NCBI GenBank assembly: GCA_036674765.1
Contig: JARVKI010000028.1
Location: 124,001 to 188,000 of the forward strand
DNA length: 64,000 nt
DNA from: Seiridium cupressi
Lineage: Eukaryota; Ascomycota; Sordariomycetes; Amphisphaeriales; Sporocadaceae
Direction of reading: 5' to 3'
Every line of letters begins with the position of its first letter. Position 1 is the stretch's first letter. Shown here one piece after another: positions 13,001 through 23,887 of this stretch. The notes below the pieces were generated by a model, which worked only from the letters and a program-made list of their open reading frames with translations, did not search any database and had not been told where the DNA came from. The position numbers and the translations under genes are program-made.

Positions 13001-14189
13001 AGGTCAAAAATTGGGGCAATCAATCTCGCTCTGCAGCCGCCCGCAGCAGTCGCCATCGCAAGCATGCCAATGCCTTGACCAACAGGACTCCCGCCCGACA
13101 TTATTGCCATTAGTGGCAGCCCCTTTTCCTCCCAAGGGCACTTTGAAGCTCCCTGGCCAAGAACTGCGAAATTGACCGATACTATGGAAGCAAGTGCAAA
13201 GCAAGTGGGTATATTAACCGTTATACCAGGCCATTACAGCACTCAAGCATCTGGCATTGTGGAAGAACCCGGTGCAGTGCGCGGTCGGAGAATGCGCATT
13301 TCGTCTCAACGCTAAAGGGATGCGCCTACCATGGTCGCCTTGAATCTACTACGTAGTACTGCAAGCCCGTCCGCAATGCTTATTATACCTGATGCCCACT
13401 CAGTCGTTCATGGCCCAGTCAAGACACCATTTGGAATGTCCATTCACATGCTGACATTATGCCTAACGCAAGTGAACAATCAAAGTTTGGCGAGCCTGAC
13501 GGACTGGTAAACCGATGAATCTGTTAGAAATGGATTTGAGCCACCCATTTGCCCCTCAACATGTTTGTTAATTTCTGGGTCTGACCAAAATAGCCTCTGG
13601 AGCACATGACGCTGTGCAGTCGTCGTTCAGCGACGAAATGGCTTCACGACTTGGATGATCCGGTGGATCAATGATTCGTAACAACTCTATAGAAGGCATC
13701 CACTAGATGCCCCATTCTCAAATTTCAGCGGGGGCTTGATACACGCCTACCGTATCATCTCCTAAAGACTGCCCCTCAGCCGCAACTACAAGGCTTGCAA
13801 GTCTCGCGCTGCTGAGACTCCTCAAGACCGGGGGTTTCTTGTGGGCCTTCACTCAACTCACCGTCGAAATCTCCTGTGCGCTTTGCTGAGCGCCGAGATT
13901 ACCTGTGTACTTGGCCAGGGCATACCACCCATTACACATACCGTTTTTACCATTTGGATCTTCAAGCAATCAAATGTAATGAGACCAGCTTTAGAAGCCT
14001 TATAGCCATTCGTACTGGCCCTGGCGTCAGATGAGTGCGTAGAGGCTTCCAGCGAGACGTTGGTGCGTCCCTACAAAGTGCTCGAAATATGGCTGGGGGT
14101 TATTGAGAAGACGATACTCCGCAATTAGTCCCATATTAGCACATGGTCGAGTGTTGCAGATAGTCTACGTCTGCCCGCTTTGGCGCAAC

Positions 14190-14820
14190 ATACGGAACTT
14201 TTCGAAGGTAATTATATTTATATTATATAGTAAAGTAGTCTAATTGCCCATCTATACGCTAAACAATTTTATCCGTCCTGATTACGGGAAAGCCTTTATG
14301 GAAAGCCTTTAGTATTATTAACGATTTTCCGTTTATTAAAAGGAATAGTACAAAAGAAATACTATTTTGTCAGGGTTACCAAATAGATGAATTGCAGATA
14401 CATAGGTGTCAAGAAGCGTGGTTTAGCTACACTAGGTGCGAAGCTGTTGGCGTAAAGTAAGGGTCGCTGCCAAGGCTTTGGCAGCTGCCTGCCGCTGACA
14501 GAGCCAACATACTAGGGAAGCTCCCAATATATTCTATAATAATTCCATAATAAAACATTTGAAAATGAATAAAGTCTTAATTAGTTACCAATTATAAGCC
14601 TGAGTGCCTATTATAATCAAGACTATGCCAATCATTATAAATACGGTGCTGAAAATTTGAATTTTAGTTTAGTTAATAATCTTCGACGTTGTCATGGCTG
14701 ATACTAGTGCCAGTCTGTTTGTTCTCCGTACCTAGTCACGACAATGGATTTCAATATCGTTCAATAGAAATATAAGCAGGCTACCCACATCGTATAAACT
14801 AAAACCAAATACATAAGAAA
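14190..14820. repeat. AT-rich ORF-free island (RIP-like relic)
   Basis: By eye the composition switches from mixed to strongly AT with many TA steps, and there is no open frame of note. A short direct repeat, AAAGCCTTTATGG then AAAGCCTTTAGT, occurs near 14290-14311. This is what an old repeat mutated by RIP looks like; no source element is recognisable. Confidence 0.4.
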
Positions 14821-14853
14821 ATGAAAGCATAGATTGGGTGAGTTCCCCCGTTT

Positions 14854-14871
14854 AAAAAAAAAAAAAAAAAA
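14854..14871. repeat. Poly-A tract, 18 nt
   Basis: An uninterrupted run of 18 A lies about 205 bp upstream of the preferred start of the GCNA-like gene. It could exclude nucleosomes from the promoter or be the tail scar of a retroposed sequence; neither is shown. Confidence 0.8.
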
Positions 14872-15076
14872 CCGTCGAGATCAAGTCGTTTAACGTGCAC
14901 AAGTATCGCAGGTACGTACCCAACTCCACAGAAGGCCCAAGTAGCACCAGGGGCGTTGCCCGTCCAACCGATCGACCCACGTCTCAAGAATCTTGAAGTC
15001 TCAGGAAGGACAGACCCAATTTGTAATCTTACATTCACTGATAATTATGGTCAGGTATCGATACGAGGCAGGAATT

Positions 15077-17065
15077 ATGGCAAGGTCATCGTGCGAATCA
15101 GGCAGCGATGATGAATTTCCAGCATTACAGGTCGTCGCAAGGCGCGTGAGGCAGCAGAAGATAGCGGCAGAAGCTCCCACCACGGATAAGGAGAACGCAT
15201 CGTTGAAAGATCAACATCAGACGAAGCCTGCAATCCCAGCTTCACTGCCCAGGAGGACGCCATTGCGGCGTCGGAAGTTGGGCGATTCTCAAGCATTGGA
15301 CAATCCGCTCTTTCGGAAATGGAGCGAAAACGCTACGGAATCGAGATCCAGGAGTTCACGGACTTGTAGCCGGGAAACAAAACAGAAAACGCCAGATACC
15401 TCGGAGGTACCGCCACAAGATCCTAGTCGAGATTTGGAGAAATCAGACGATGATGTGTTTGTACGGAAGAGACGCCCAACCAAATCCGCGGTCCAGAAGC
15501 CCAAAAGAGAGCCTGCAGACAGGCGCATCAAGACTGAGGCTGTGGTGTCGGTCACTGAATTAGACGATGAAGTGGGGACGATCGAGGAGACCATGGAAAT
15601 TTCCGCCATCATCTCAGAAGGCGAAATGGAGTCAAGTGAGGACGAAGAATCTGAGTTTGTGACGGCTTTGTCTGAAGGTGTGGACTCTGACTCAAACTAC
15701 GACACACCCCCAGAACCCGACTTCTTGCCCAAGTCAAGACGGTCAAAAAGCCCCCGCGCTCAACGATTGATGAGCATCCAACTAGCACCACCAAGGGAAC
15801 TCCAGAGGAAGGACATGCAAACGAAGAAAACGTCTAAGAAGCAGACCGGGGGGGTTGAAGATCCTGGTCAAGAGCCTGCTGTCCCTCAGACACCCAGAGC
15901 GAAGACCCGAAAGACTGCTACAACTACAGGAGGATTGGAAGATGATTTCAAAAAACTCAAACTTTACGCAGACGAGCTGGATGATTCACCAGAAGGGAAG
16001 CCACAAACACAATTAGACCCAGTCACCCCAAGGAAGACCTTACAGCCGTCTCCTCTCAAGACACCCAAGATTCCACCTTCGCCATTTAAAGTAGACCATA
16101 AGGAGTTCTGGGACGTTGAGATCCAGAACGAATGGATAGACCGACATTCACCACCGAAACGTAGCCCCAAGAAACTTGAGCTAATGGCTGGATCCGACAA
16201 GAAGGAGCTGCTGAAGAAGAAGTACGGCACCAGTCCAGAGAAGCGAGGCGCTAAGAAGGCTTTCGACCAGGTCAAGGAAAACCTGGCACAGGAGTTTCTC
16301 CATGAACTTGATGGACGAATAACCAAATGCCAGCTGTCTAAGCTTACAGCGGCCACAGGCGGACTTCGTATCAAGTGGTCCAACTCTTTGCAGACCACGG
16401 CCGGCAGGGCTCACTGGAAATGCAAGGAATTGACCACCATGGTGCAACAGCCTGATGGACTATTCAAGTCGACCAAGGAGCGCCGGCACGAGGCATGGAT
16501 CGAGCTGGCTTCCAAAGTTCTGACCACCGAGGACAATCTGCTAAACACTGTCGCACACGAGTTCTGCCATCTTGCCGTCTTTATGCTGGACGGCAGGCCC
16601 AAGTTCGCCCATGGTGCCGAGTTCAAGTCCTGGGGCCAGAAGTGCATGGACGCTTTCAAGGACCGAGGGATTGTAGTTACGACGAAGCACAACTACGAAA
16701 TCGACTTCAAGTTCATCTGGCGCTGCGCTGACTGCACTGCCGAGGTCAAGCGGCACTCGAAGAGCGTGGATCCTGTCAAGCAGAAATGTGGACGCTGCCG
16801 TGGTACTCTGGAGCAGGTCAAGCCCGTCCCGCGGGCTGCCGGCAAGGGCAAGGGGAAGAGTGCGTACCAGGAGTTCGTAAGTCAAGAGATGAAGGTACTA
16901 AAAGCTGAGGGCAGAGCGCTGAGCTTCAAGGAGATGATGGGTGTCGTCTCCACACGCTGGAAGTCTCAGCAGCAAACGAACAAAGATGGTCCAAACGATA
17001 AGAACGTGCAAGGGCTAGAGGAGGATATCAGAGAGTTAGTGATCACGGACCTAGTATCCGATTGA
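15077..17065 (+). CDS. GCNA/SprT-like nuclear metalloprotease
   Basis: This 662-residue protein has a long acidic and Ser/Thr/Lys-rich disordered region (residues 1-400) and a C-terminal SprT-like domain (about 425-590). The domain contains AHEFCH (His494, Glu495, His498) and HGAEFKSW, then a zinc ribbon with CADC (550-553) and CGRC (571-574). An HMG-like tail follows (SAYQEFVSQEMK, then LSFKEMMGVVSTRW). This architecture is that of germ-cell nuclear acidic peptidase and fungal relatives, which help repair DNA-protein crosslinks; that role here is inferred from family. I chose the ATG at 15077 (MARSSCESGSDDEF), because the 28 residues before it do not look coding and begin the typical acidic motif only afterwards. 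No introns. Several SP/TP sites suggest CDK phosphorylation. Confidence 0.85.
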   Translation: MARSSCESGSDDEFPALQVVARRVRQQKIAAEAPTTDKENASLKDQHQTKPAIPASLPRRTPLRRRKLGDSQALDNPLFRKWSENATESRSRSSRTCSRETKQKTPDTSEVPPQDPSRDLEKSDDDVFVRKRRPTKSAVQKPKREPADRRIKTEAVVSVTELDDEVGTIEETMEISAIISEGEMESSEDEESEFVTALSEGVDSDSNYDTPPEPDFLPKSRRSKSPRAQRLMSIQLAPPRELQRKDMQTKKTSKKQTGGVEDPGQEPAVPQTPRAKTRKTATTTGGLEDDFKKLKLYADELDDSPEGKPQTQLDPVTPRKTLQPSPLKTPKIPPSPFKVDHKEFWDVEIQNEWIDRHSPPKRSPKKLELMAGSDKKELLKKKYGTSPEKRGAKKAFDQVKENLAQEFLHELDGRITKCQLSKLTAATGGLRIKWSNSLQTTAGRAHWKCKELTTMVQQPDGLFKSTKERRHEAWIELASKVLTTEDNLLNTVAHEFCHLAVFMLDGRPKFAHGAEFKSWGQKCMDAFKDRGIVVTTKHNYEIDFKFIWRCADCTAEVKRHSKSVDPVKQKCGRCRGTLEQVKPVPRAAGKGKGKSAYQEFVSQEMKVLKAEGRALSFKEMMGVVSTRWKSQQQTNKDGPNDKNVQGLEEDIRELVITDLVSD

Positions 17066-18209
17066 TCTGGATATGGTGGTTCTCTTCGGATGACAGGTCT
17101 CATTGGCCATGTACTCATAGAGGCATGTGCATCATGGAAGGCGTCTGGGAGTGTTCATTCCTTTTTTGAAATTTTTACGATAGATCTAAATAAACTACTC
17201 GGTACGATTATGAACCAGGGTTTGATAGAAAGTATGGATCCTGGTGGGTTCTTATCGAGTTTCACGGCTTATTAATCCTGATTCCGGCTGTAAATAAAAG
17301 TAATACACCATCTCAGCCTATGGGATCCTTTATTGTACAGATCTCCGGTGTATAAACTATTAGCGTGTGAATTATTCAATTTAATTTGGTTTTCATTTTC
17401 CTTATAATACCAAGGTATTTTTTACTTAAGGAAGGAAATCTTTTTAAAAAATTCTACTATTCTACCTAAAATAACACCGATATATTATATACTAGTTGTC
17501 ACCTCCAAAAGCAATACAAGCCTTAAGCCCAGCCATTTTATACCGACGTGACAGTAACAGTACCAAGCTAGTAATTAATATTCAGGTAGAGTGTATTGTG
17601 CCTGAATTAGCAGCATATAATAATTCACGAATTAGAGGGTGTAAGTTCTTTAGAACCGGACCACGGGATGCGACTAGCTCTGCTATAACTATGACTTTAA
17701 ATACCATCGTCAATAAGTAGCGAGAGTACCTTGATACTTGGAGGCCTTAATCTACTCTTCTTGTAAGGTAGTCAGTCGTAAGAAGGATTGCAGATAAATG
17801 GCAGACGGACAAACTGAATGACAGGCTGAATGACATGCACACTGAATGAATGGATTTGTCGACAGGTCTAATGGATTAGCGCTGGTAGTACCGCAATTTT
17901 CAACTATATTGTTTACGAGGATATTTCAAAAACTGCCAGTATATTAATAAAGTGTACCTGAGGCAACCACGGAATAGACCTCGCTTCTGAGGATCGTTCC
18001 CACGACAAGGTAAATGTGGCCCGTGCTCGACGGTTCCCCCTCCAGCCCCTCCTGACATTCGATGCCGAGTTTCGAGCGTTAAAGAATGTCAGCTACAACG
18101 AAGTCTAGACATTCTCAACAAGCCATACACGAAGAGAAAAGCTCATAATTCAATTTTCTATTAACACCACAGACTCTCGAATTGCTAGCCTTCGACCCAC
18201 ACGTTCAAA
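17066..18209. promoter_or_regulatory. Intergenic region with AT-rich island, upstream of HIT gene
   Basis: This spacer holds the 3' region of the GCNA-like gene and the promoter of the HIT gene. About 17280-17720 is AT-rich with no supported gene. The last ~200 bp before 18210 have normal composition and probably form the promoter and 5' UTR. Confidence 0.5.
17280..17720. repeat. AT-rich ORF-poor island (RIP-like)
   Basis: Strongly AT-biased sequence rich in TA steps, flanked by mixed-composition DNA. Only one 74-codon open frame occurs and it resembles nothing known. Judged a probable RIP scar by composition alone. Confidence 0.35.
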
Positions 18210-19007
18210 ATGGCCAGCAACGCCGCCTGCATCTTCTGCAAAATAATCAAGGGTGAGCAACCCCAGTTCAGCTTATACTATGTGGCGTGTGTGTATGTGA
18301 GGCCTAAGCTGCGGAGTGGACATCAAGGTCCATGGCGATGAGTTACTTGGAAAGAACCATATCGGCGTCGAGTTCCCCTGATCGCTGGGTCCATAGCCCG
18401 AGCACAGGTAGTAGAGTACGCAAGCCTAACTAATCTTGTGTACAGGTGAGATTCCCTCCTTCAAGCTCTTCGAGAGTGACAAGACCTTCGCCTTCCTCGA
18501 TATCAGCCCTCTCAGCCGAGGCCATGCTGTGAGTAGTCACTCAATATATCCAAAGCGTTGAATTGGCACTGATCGAATCAACTAGCTCGTGATTCCCAAG
18601 TACCACGGTGCTAAGCTGCTCGATATTCCAGATGACCACCTGTCTGAGATCTTGGTACGCTCCTATTTTGTTCTTTCCTTCTAATATTAAATGGAAATTT
18701 GGTTTACTAACCATCATGTATTCCAGCCTGTGGCCAAGAAGCTGGCCAAGGCTTCAGGCGCCAACGACTACAACCTGCTCCAAAACAACGGGCGCATTGC
18801 CCACCAAGTCGTTGACCACGTCCACTTCCACATTGTGAGTCTCCTACCGCACCGTGAGATCATGAGTGGGTATGATCCTCACTAATACGAATGCCACAGA
18901 TCCCCAAGCCCAACGAGACTGAAGGTCTCGGTATTGGCTGGCCGCAGCAACAGACAGATATGGACAAGTTGAAGGCTTTATACGAGGAGCTCAAGGCAAA
19001 GATGTAA
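18210..19007 (+). CDS. HNT1: HIT-family nucleoside phosphoramidase (Hint/Hnt1-like)
   Basis: This 136-residue protein is encoded by five exons: join(18210..18252,18446..18528,18586..18654,18727..18834,18900..19007). All joins keep phase; introns are 193, 57, 72 and 65 bp. The product starts MASNAACIFCKIIKGEIPSF, reads FAFLDISPLSRGHALVIPKY in the middle, and carries the HIT signature His96-Val-His98-Phe-His100-Ile, with the catalytic middle histidine. The family hydrolyses AMP-lysine and adenosine phosphoramidates; yeast Hnt1 also supports Kin28 kinase function. The length is normal. The stop lies 125 bp from the stop of the convergent Sec14-like gene. The first intron is long for this window and splits the Lys14/Gly15 region. 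Confidence 0.93.
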
Positions 19008-19132
19008 ACATGAACAACTAATTTTGATAGTTACGGATGCCGGTGAAGCCGTATGTGGTACCGTAATGCTAAATACGGCGGCGGATATCTTGTTAGCATT
19101 AGGAATTGAAACCCATTCTAATGCCTTCGTCT

Positions 19133-21010
19133 TTAATCTACATCGTCTGCAGCCGTGTCTACCACTGCTGGGGTAGAAGCAGATGTACCTGGGACACCAT
19201 TGCTGGGTGCGGTTTTGTTCCAAGAATAGTACTCCAGTCTTCCACCTTCATTCAATATTCCAACTCTGTCATATAGCGACCTGGCCCTGACGTAAGGATC
19301 AAGCGTCCAGTATCCCTCCCTCAGTTTTGTCGCGATTTCAGTCCGGCCTGTCTTGATGGCCGCTCGCTTTTCAGCATCCTGCATCCTGAGCCATTCCAAC
19401 GTTTTCTGCTCATATTCATCGTAGAGCGAGTCCCGTTCCTCCAGAAGCCTGTCTCTCGTCTCCGTGTCTCGAAGCTTGGGGTTCTCACCCACGACTGGCT
19501 CTACGTAATGGTACTCCCACGGATCCTCACCTTCGAGCTCCTTTGGTATCCTGTTGGGTGTGAGGAACCCTGACATGTCCTTCACATTGTTCGTGAAATG
19601 GACCTTGCTTGCGACCACTGGATCGAGCCATCCCTTGATGACTTTCCAAATTCCTGAGATTGATTAGCTTATGCGCGTTGGAGTGGTATTGAGGAACGTA
19701 CCTTGGAAGAGCCATGGTGCTTTATGGACTAGAACGACACCCAAGCTCTCGGGATAGTTGGCCTCGAAACATTGAATCATGAACTTGACCGGGGTGTAAT
19801 CCATGTTCGCGATGCTGAAACCCGTCATGTCGAAAATGACAGTACCGGTATCAACCGGGGCCGAGAGCATGTATCGATTCGTCTCGATGAGATAAACAGT
19901 ATACCTTTCTAAACTCTCCTCCGACTGGTCTCCAGCACGATGTAAACGCGCTCTGACCACGGTTGTCGGCCTTCCCTCCTTGTCAATGCCGTGCGAAAAG
20001 CTCTTGCCCATGCGCATCTGGTCGAGGAAATCCTTGGCAAACTTTTTGTCCTTCTCTGTTGCCCCTTGCTGCTCCTGCAAGAGGAAATACTCCTCGCCGT
20101 TCACCATGATATCGTCATCAACCTTGGCGTCCTGTCGCCACTTCATGGTGGAAACTAGCATAACAAGAGCCTTCTGCACATCCCATTTCCTGGCTCGAAG
20201 AAAGCGCAAGACCAGTTGGTCAGGGTGATCCATCTTGACCATGGCCCACAAGGATGCTCGTATACTCTCTGGAGATCGATTTGCCAAAGTCTCCTGAAAT
20301 ATCTTGTTGTGGCCATATTTGTCTTCGGGGTCGTTCTCCTTGATACCCTCGAGCGAATGAGCGGTCTTTTCCGAGGCGGTCTCCTTGTCCTTCTTGTCCT
20401 TCTTCTTGAAGAGGCCTAGGCGCTTCTTTTCCTTCTTGGGCTTCTCGGAACTGTTTGTCGAAGTGCGGCCTTGCAGAGACGCCGGCGTGTCATTGGTCGC
20501 GGTCTCTAGTGCACTTTCATCCTCTACACCGCAGATCTTGAAGATCAGCTTCCAGAGCTCAAACAGCTTCTCCTCTTGCTCGGGGGTCAAGTTCCCCACG
20601 CGACCTGGAGGACTCGACATGGCTTCGTAATCAAACCCAACGACGACGGGCTTCTCGACGCTAACCTCCGAATGTGACTCGGACACCTCAGTCGGCGTAT
20701 TCCAACTAGATCCAGCACTGTATAGAACAAATGCACCTGCAACAAGGGGAAGTATATACAACAGCGAAGTGGACGAGCTTTTGACAGGTCTGTACGAGGT
20801 AGGCCGACTGGTGGGCTTCGAGGTTGGAAGGAAGCGGGGACCTGGGTCAGGGCTTTTTAGGGAATGTATGCAACGAAGAGCGACTCTAGGAAGAGGAGAT
20901 GTGGTTGACCAGGCTTGACTGAGAAGACGGCTGGCAGCAATACTCCCTTGGGAACTGTTTCGCAGGGAGTAACGATAAGCGCGCGTCGCAATACTTGAAG
21001 CCGATCTCAT
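19133..21010 (-). CDS. CRAL-TRIO (Sec14/Csr1-like) lipid-binding protein
   Basis: A 609-residue protein, complement(join(19133..19653,19702..21010)), with one 48-bp intron that restores WLFQGIWKVIKGWLDPVVAS across the joint. Residues 1-50 are Arg/Ser-rich without acidic residues, like a mitochondrial presequence. A hydrophobic helix spans 81-99. A Lys-rich segment (KKEKKRLGLFKKKDKKDK) comes before the CRAL-TRIO-N region (FLRARKWDVQKALVML) and the lipid-binding domain (YLIETNRY, then VIFDMTGFSIANMDY, then FEANYPESLGVVLVHKAPW). The C-terminal extension is charged and probably helical. Family members move or present phosphatidylinositol and other lipids; the closest yeast type I recall is Csr1/Sfh2. 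The N-terminal targeting signal and helix suggest a mitochondrial, membrane-tethered form. The gene is divergent from DAM1. Confidence 0.88.
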
Positions 21011-21707
21011 GGAAAGTCCGAAGGCCCGAATGGGATCCTAGTCGGCTTTGTAAGTGAGATTCTAGGGTACCATGCGCAAGAAATGTGAATTTGGACCAGA
21101 GCGAGGAGACGGATAGTTTCAAAGCAAAGAAGGACTGGCGAGTGCGACAAGAAATCAGCTGAAGCCGCAACAAGTCGGTGTGGGCATTAGGAAACGTGAT
21201 GCCGAGAACAAAGTCTTGCTGGAGGGGTTGACGGCGTTGCGACAAGTATGCGCTAGCAGACAGAAAAGTGCGGATAGCTCGGCCTGCATCAGGTACAGCT
21301 ACGTAATTACATTTATTGTGTCTTGCGTATCTACTCAATTAATATAACTAGGCTGAAAAGCTTGGTGGGTTTTTGCCTAGCGTTGGGACCTTTGTGATGT
21401 CCTAGCACTACAATGTACAACTGATTCCCATATGTGCTTGTGCACTCCGATTGCTGCCCTGGTGGCATTCTTTAATGCGTGATACGTATTCCAGACTGCG
21501 GGGCCTTAACTAAGGTACAGCACCCCTTGTTGACTTTCATCACCACTTGTCTCGATGCGGAAATCCATAAACTGCAACACCAAACCGGTTGATTTCTACG
21601 GTTTGAAATAACGCCCAAATCCACAGCAGTGTAGCTGAGGTGCGAAGCAATCCCTCCGATACGGAAACCTACTACGACCGAGCATATCAACATCCTATTC
21701 GTCAACC
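21011..21707. promoter_or_regulatory. Divergent promoter region, CSR1-like / DAM1
   Basis: This 697-bp spacer separates two divergent start codons and should contain both promoters. I see no gene or repeat in it. Confidence 0.5.
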
Positions 21708-22513
21708 ATGGCCGACAACGAACATAGCGGCAAGCGATCCAACTCGCGCACCCGCAGTGTGTCGCGTCCCACGACACCCCTCCGTCCCTCGTCGCGCTCG
21801 TCCTTTCGCGAATCGGCCCAGCGATCTGCAGATGGAGCTGAGCTCTTTCCCCTCAACACCTTCGAACCTGCTTTCGCTGAGCTGTCTGATGCCGTTGCCG
21901 ACCTCGAGGCCAACATGATGCACTTTCAGCTCATGCACGAGAGTCTGGCCCGATTCAGCGAGAGCTTCGCCAGTTTCCTGTACGGACTTAACATGAATGC
22001 GTTTTGTGTCGATTTCCCCGAGGTATGGGCAATATATATATATATATACACTGTGGCAGCAAGGAACTGGGCTCATCCATCAATAGGGACCAATCGCCGA
22101 GTCATTTCGGAGAGCCAAGATAAACGAAGAGCGTAGTGAGCCTACAGGTATGCCCACATCCGGTAATGTCCTTTATACGGTAAACGTGTGCTGACGACGC
22201 TCGCCTACGGTAGGAAGATCGCGAAGTACTGAACGTGGTGACATGGACGGCGAAACTACATTCATGTACGATGCTGCTCTGCAAGGTTTGTATATTTCTT
22301 GTGGTAACTAAACTATCATTTAGGACCACGGACACATCTTTCGTAGAGAACCCTCCTGCTTCCTCTAGGATGACGCCCAAAAAGTTCACAACTCCCGAAA
22401 CAAGGCAGTCTCGCTTGCCTTCTGGTACACGCGGCGGCACACGAGGTCGAGCCGGCACGGGTCGTGGCCGTACAAGTGGCCTTGTAAGACCAAGAGCGCG
22501 CGGTCTTCGATGA
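21708..22513 (+). CDS. DAM1: DASH complex subunit Dam1
   Basis: Dam1 is part of the DASH/Dam1 ring that couples kinetochores to spindle microtubule ends. My four-exon model is join(21708..22022,22087..22147,22214..22265,22324..22513), 205 residues, in phase throughout. The N-terminus is Ser/Arg-rich, then the conserved core reads LFPLNTFEPAFAELSDAVAD and FSESFASFLYGLNMNAFCVD, followed across the first intron by FPEGPIAESFRRAKINEE. The third joint uses a donor inside an ATG and yields GETTFMTTDTSFVENPP, a conserved fungal Dam1 motif; that motif fixed the splice choice. The tail is Arg/Gly-rich (RGGTRGRAGTGRGR). Intron 1 contains a TA dinucleotide run. Aurora (Ipl1) sites are expected in the basic tails from family knowledge. 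Confidence 0.9.
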
Positions 22514-22832
22514 ACACTAGGTCGAATGTTCAATAATGCATTCACCTCACATCTAACATAGTGCCCCAGGAAGTATGGGTGAAATGGTCCCAATTTGTCG
22601 ACTGCGCCTCCTTCATCCGTCCTTAAAAGATCCTATTGGCGATAGCGCATCGAATATCCCTTATTCATGCCGAAATTGCAGGGCATGATGAGAGCAGTGC
22701 CTAAGAACTGGCGTAGAGAACTCAAGCCTGAAAAGGCAAAGCTTCTTTTTGGTCTCGGATTACCCGCTAAAATCATATACATAGTCATCGTGATGAGGTT
22801 GCTCTAAAGAGTACGATAGCACAACGGCAAGC
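22514..22832. other. Convergent 3' region, DAM1 / BUD20
   Basis: This 319-bp spacer lies between two convergent stop codons and presumably holds both 3' UTRs. Nothing else is seen. Confidence 0.5.
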
Positions 22833-23257
22833 TCAAGTGGCCATGTCCACCTCATTGGTATCCGAGTTGCTTGGGCGGGCGGGGCCAACGTTGTCTGTTC
22901 TTAAGCCGACGGCTGCTTCGGCTTCCTTTTGTGTGTAGGCCTCTTCTTTCAATTGCTTGACTCTGAAAGGTGGACGTTAGTTTCTTGCAAGCACTGAAGG
23001 TAGGCGGAGATGGATGGCATGATATACCTTCTCTTATGAGGTTTGCCTTTACGATGTAGCACTAGGCTCGCCTCGCCCTCAAACCATTTGGCGCACTCTA
23101 TGCAATACCATTTCCCCAGGCCGGGTAGGTCCTCACTTGATTTCGTGTCCTTCCATTGCGACAGGTGTCTCGGGGAGAGGAGGTCGGCTTTGATCTGGTC
23201 GAGGTCGCGAATATGGCGGCGTGTTTTGGTCAACGTGCGCTTGTTGCCGACACCCAT
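22833..23257 (-). CDS. BUD20: Bud20-like C2H2 zinc-finger protein (60S export factor)
   Basis: A 119-residue protein, complement(join(22833..22962,23028..23257)), with a 65-bp intron between HKRR and VKQLKEEAYTQKEAE. The start MGVGNKRTLTKTRRHIRDLDQIKADL is the Bud20 type, and the finger has ligands Cys52, Cys55, His68 and His74 (YCIECAKWFEG, then LVLHRKGKPHKRR). Bud20 is a shuttling factor that joins late pre-60S ribosomal particles and helps their export through the nuclear pore. The C-terminal 30 residues are less conserved. Length and layout match fungal homologues. The gene is convergent with DAM1. Confidence 0.92.
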
Positions 23258-23717
23258 TATGAATGAAATGCGAATCCGAGTTACACGGACAGTAGATTGG
23301 ACAACGCTCTGGTAGCAAGCTGACCTGTTCAGAATTGCCTAGAGGTAGGGGAAGGATTGTTGCAATGTGGAATGGCTTAGGAAAGCGGTATTGGATGTCC
23401 TCCAAACTTCGGAATTTTGGTGGGGTTCTTTATCTGATAGCAGGAATTAATTTTTGGAGCTTGCCGGTCTAATAGGTCTGACAGCTGCATAGCAGCTCTG
23501 ACAGGTGGACAAGATGTTGAGATTGACATTTTGTGCTTATGATGAAAGAATGGCATGGCGTAGTTCCTGGCAAAATCACGACGTACTCACTTTCATCTTA
23601 TCGACCAACAATTCTATTTTTCGCGGGCAGTTGCGCCCGGCCATTGCTATGAGAAAAGCCACATTCCGTCCGAATCGGCTAGGCTGCATTTTCGACGACG
23701 ACGTAGGCTGATAGGCT

Positions 23718-23887
23718 GGTAGACAGACAATACTGACAAACAGATAACACTAACAGACAGATAACACTGACAGACAGACAATACTAACAGACAGACAACA
23801 CTAATAGATAGACAACACTAATAACTAGATAATACTACTAGATAGATAATACTGATAGATAGATAAGACTGATAGACAGACAAGATT
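23718..23887. repeat. 17-bp minisatellite, ten units in perfect register
   Basis: I count ten consecutive 17-nt units with no insertion or deletion, consensus approximately RAYAGAYAGAYAAYACT. Units differ only by substitutions, mostly C/T and A/G transitions. Each unit contains AGAYAGAY, so the array also looks like a degenerate GACA/GATA tract. Confidence 0.9.

Larger units (their letters stand above)
10017..15076. promoter_or_regulatory. Long (5.1 kb) divergent intergenic region upstream of FKS1
   Basis: This region lies between the divergent starts of FKS1 and the GCNA-like gene. No ORF in it resembles a protein I know; the longest (184 codons on the - strand near 10689-11243) is low-complexity Pro/Ser/Arg sequence. 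The first 3.5 kb have ordinary composition. About 14190-14820 is AT-rich and ORF-free, followed by a run of 18 A. The length is large compared with the other spacers in the conserved parts of this window. Confidence 0.5.
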
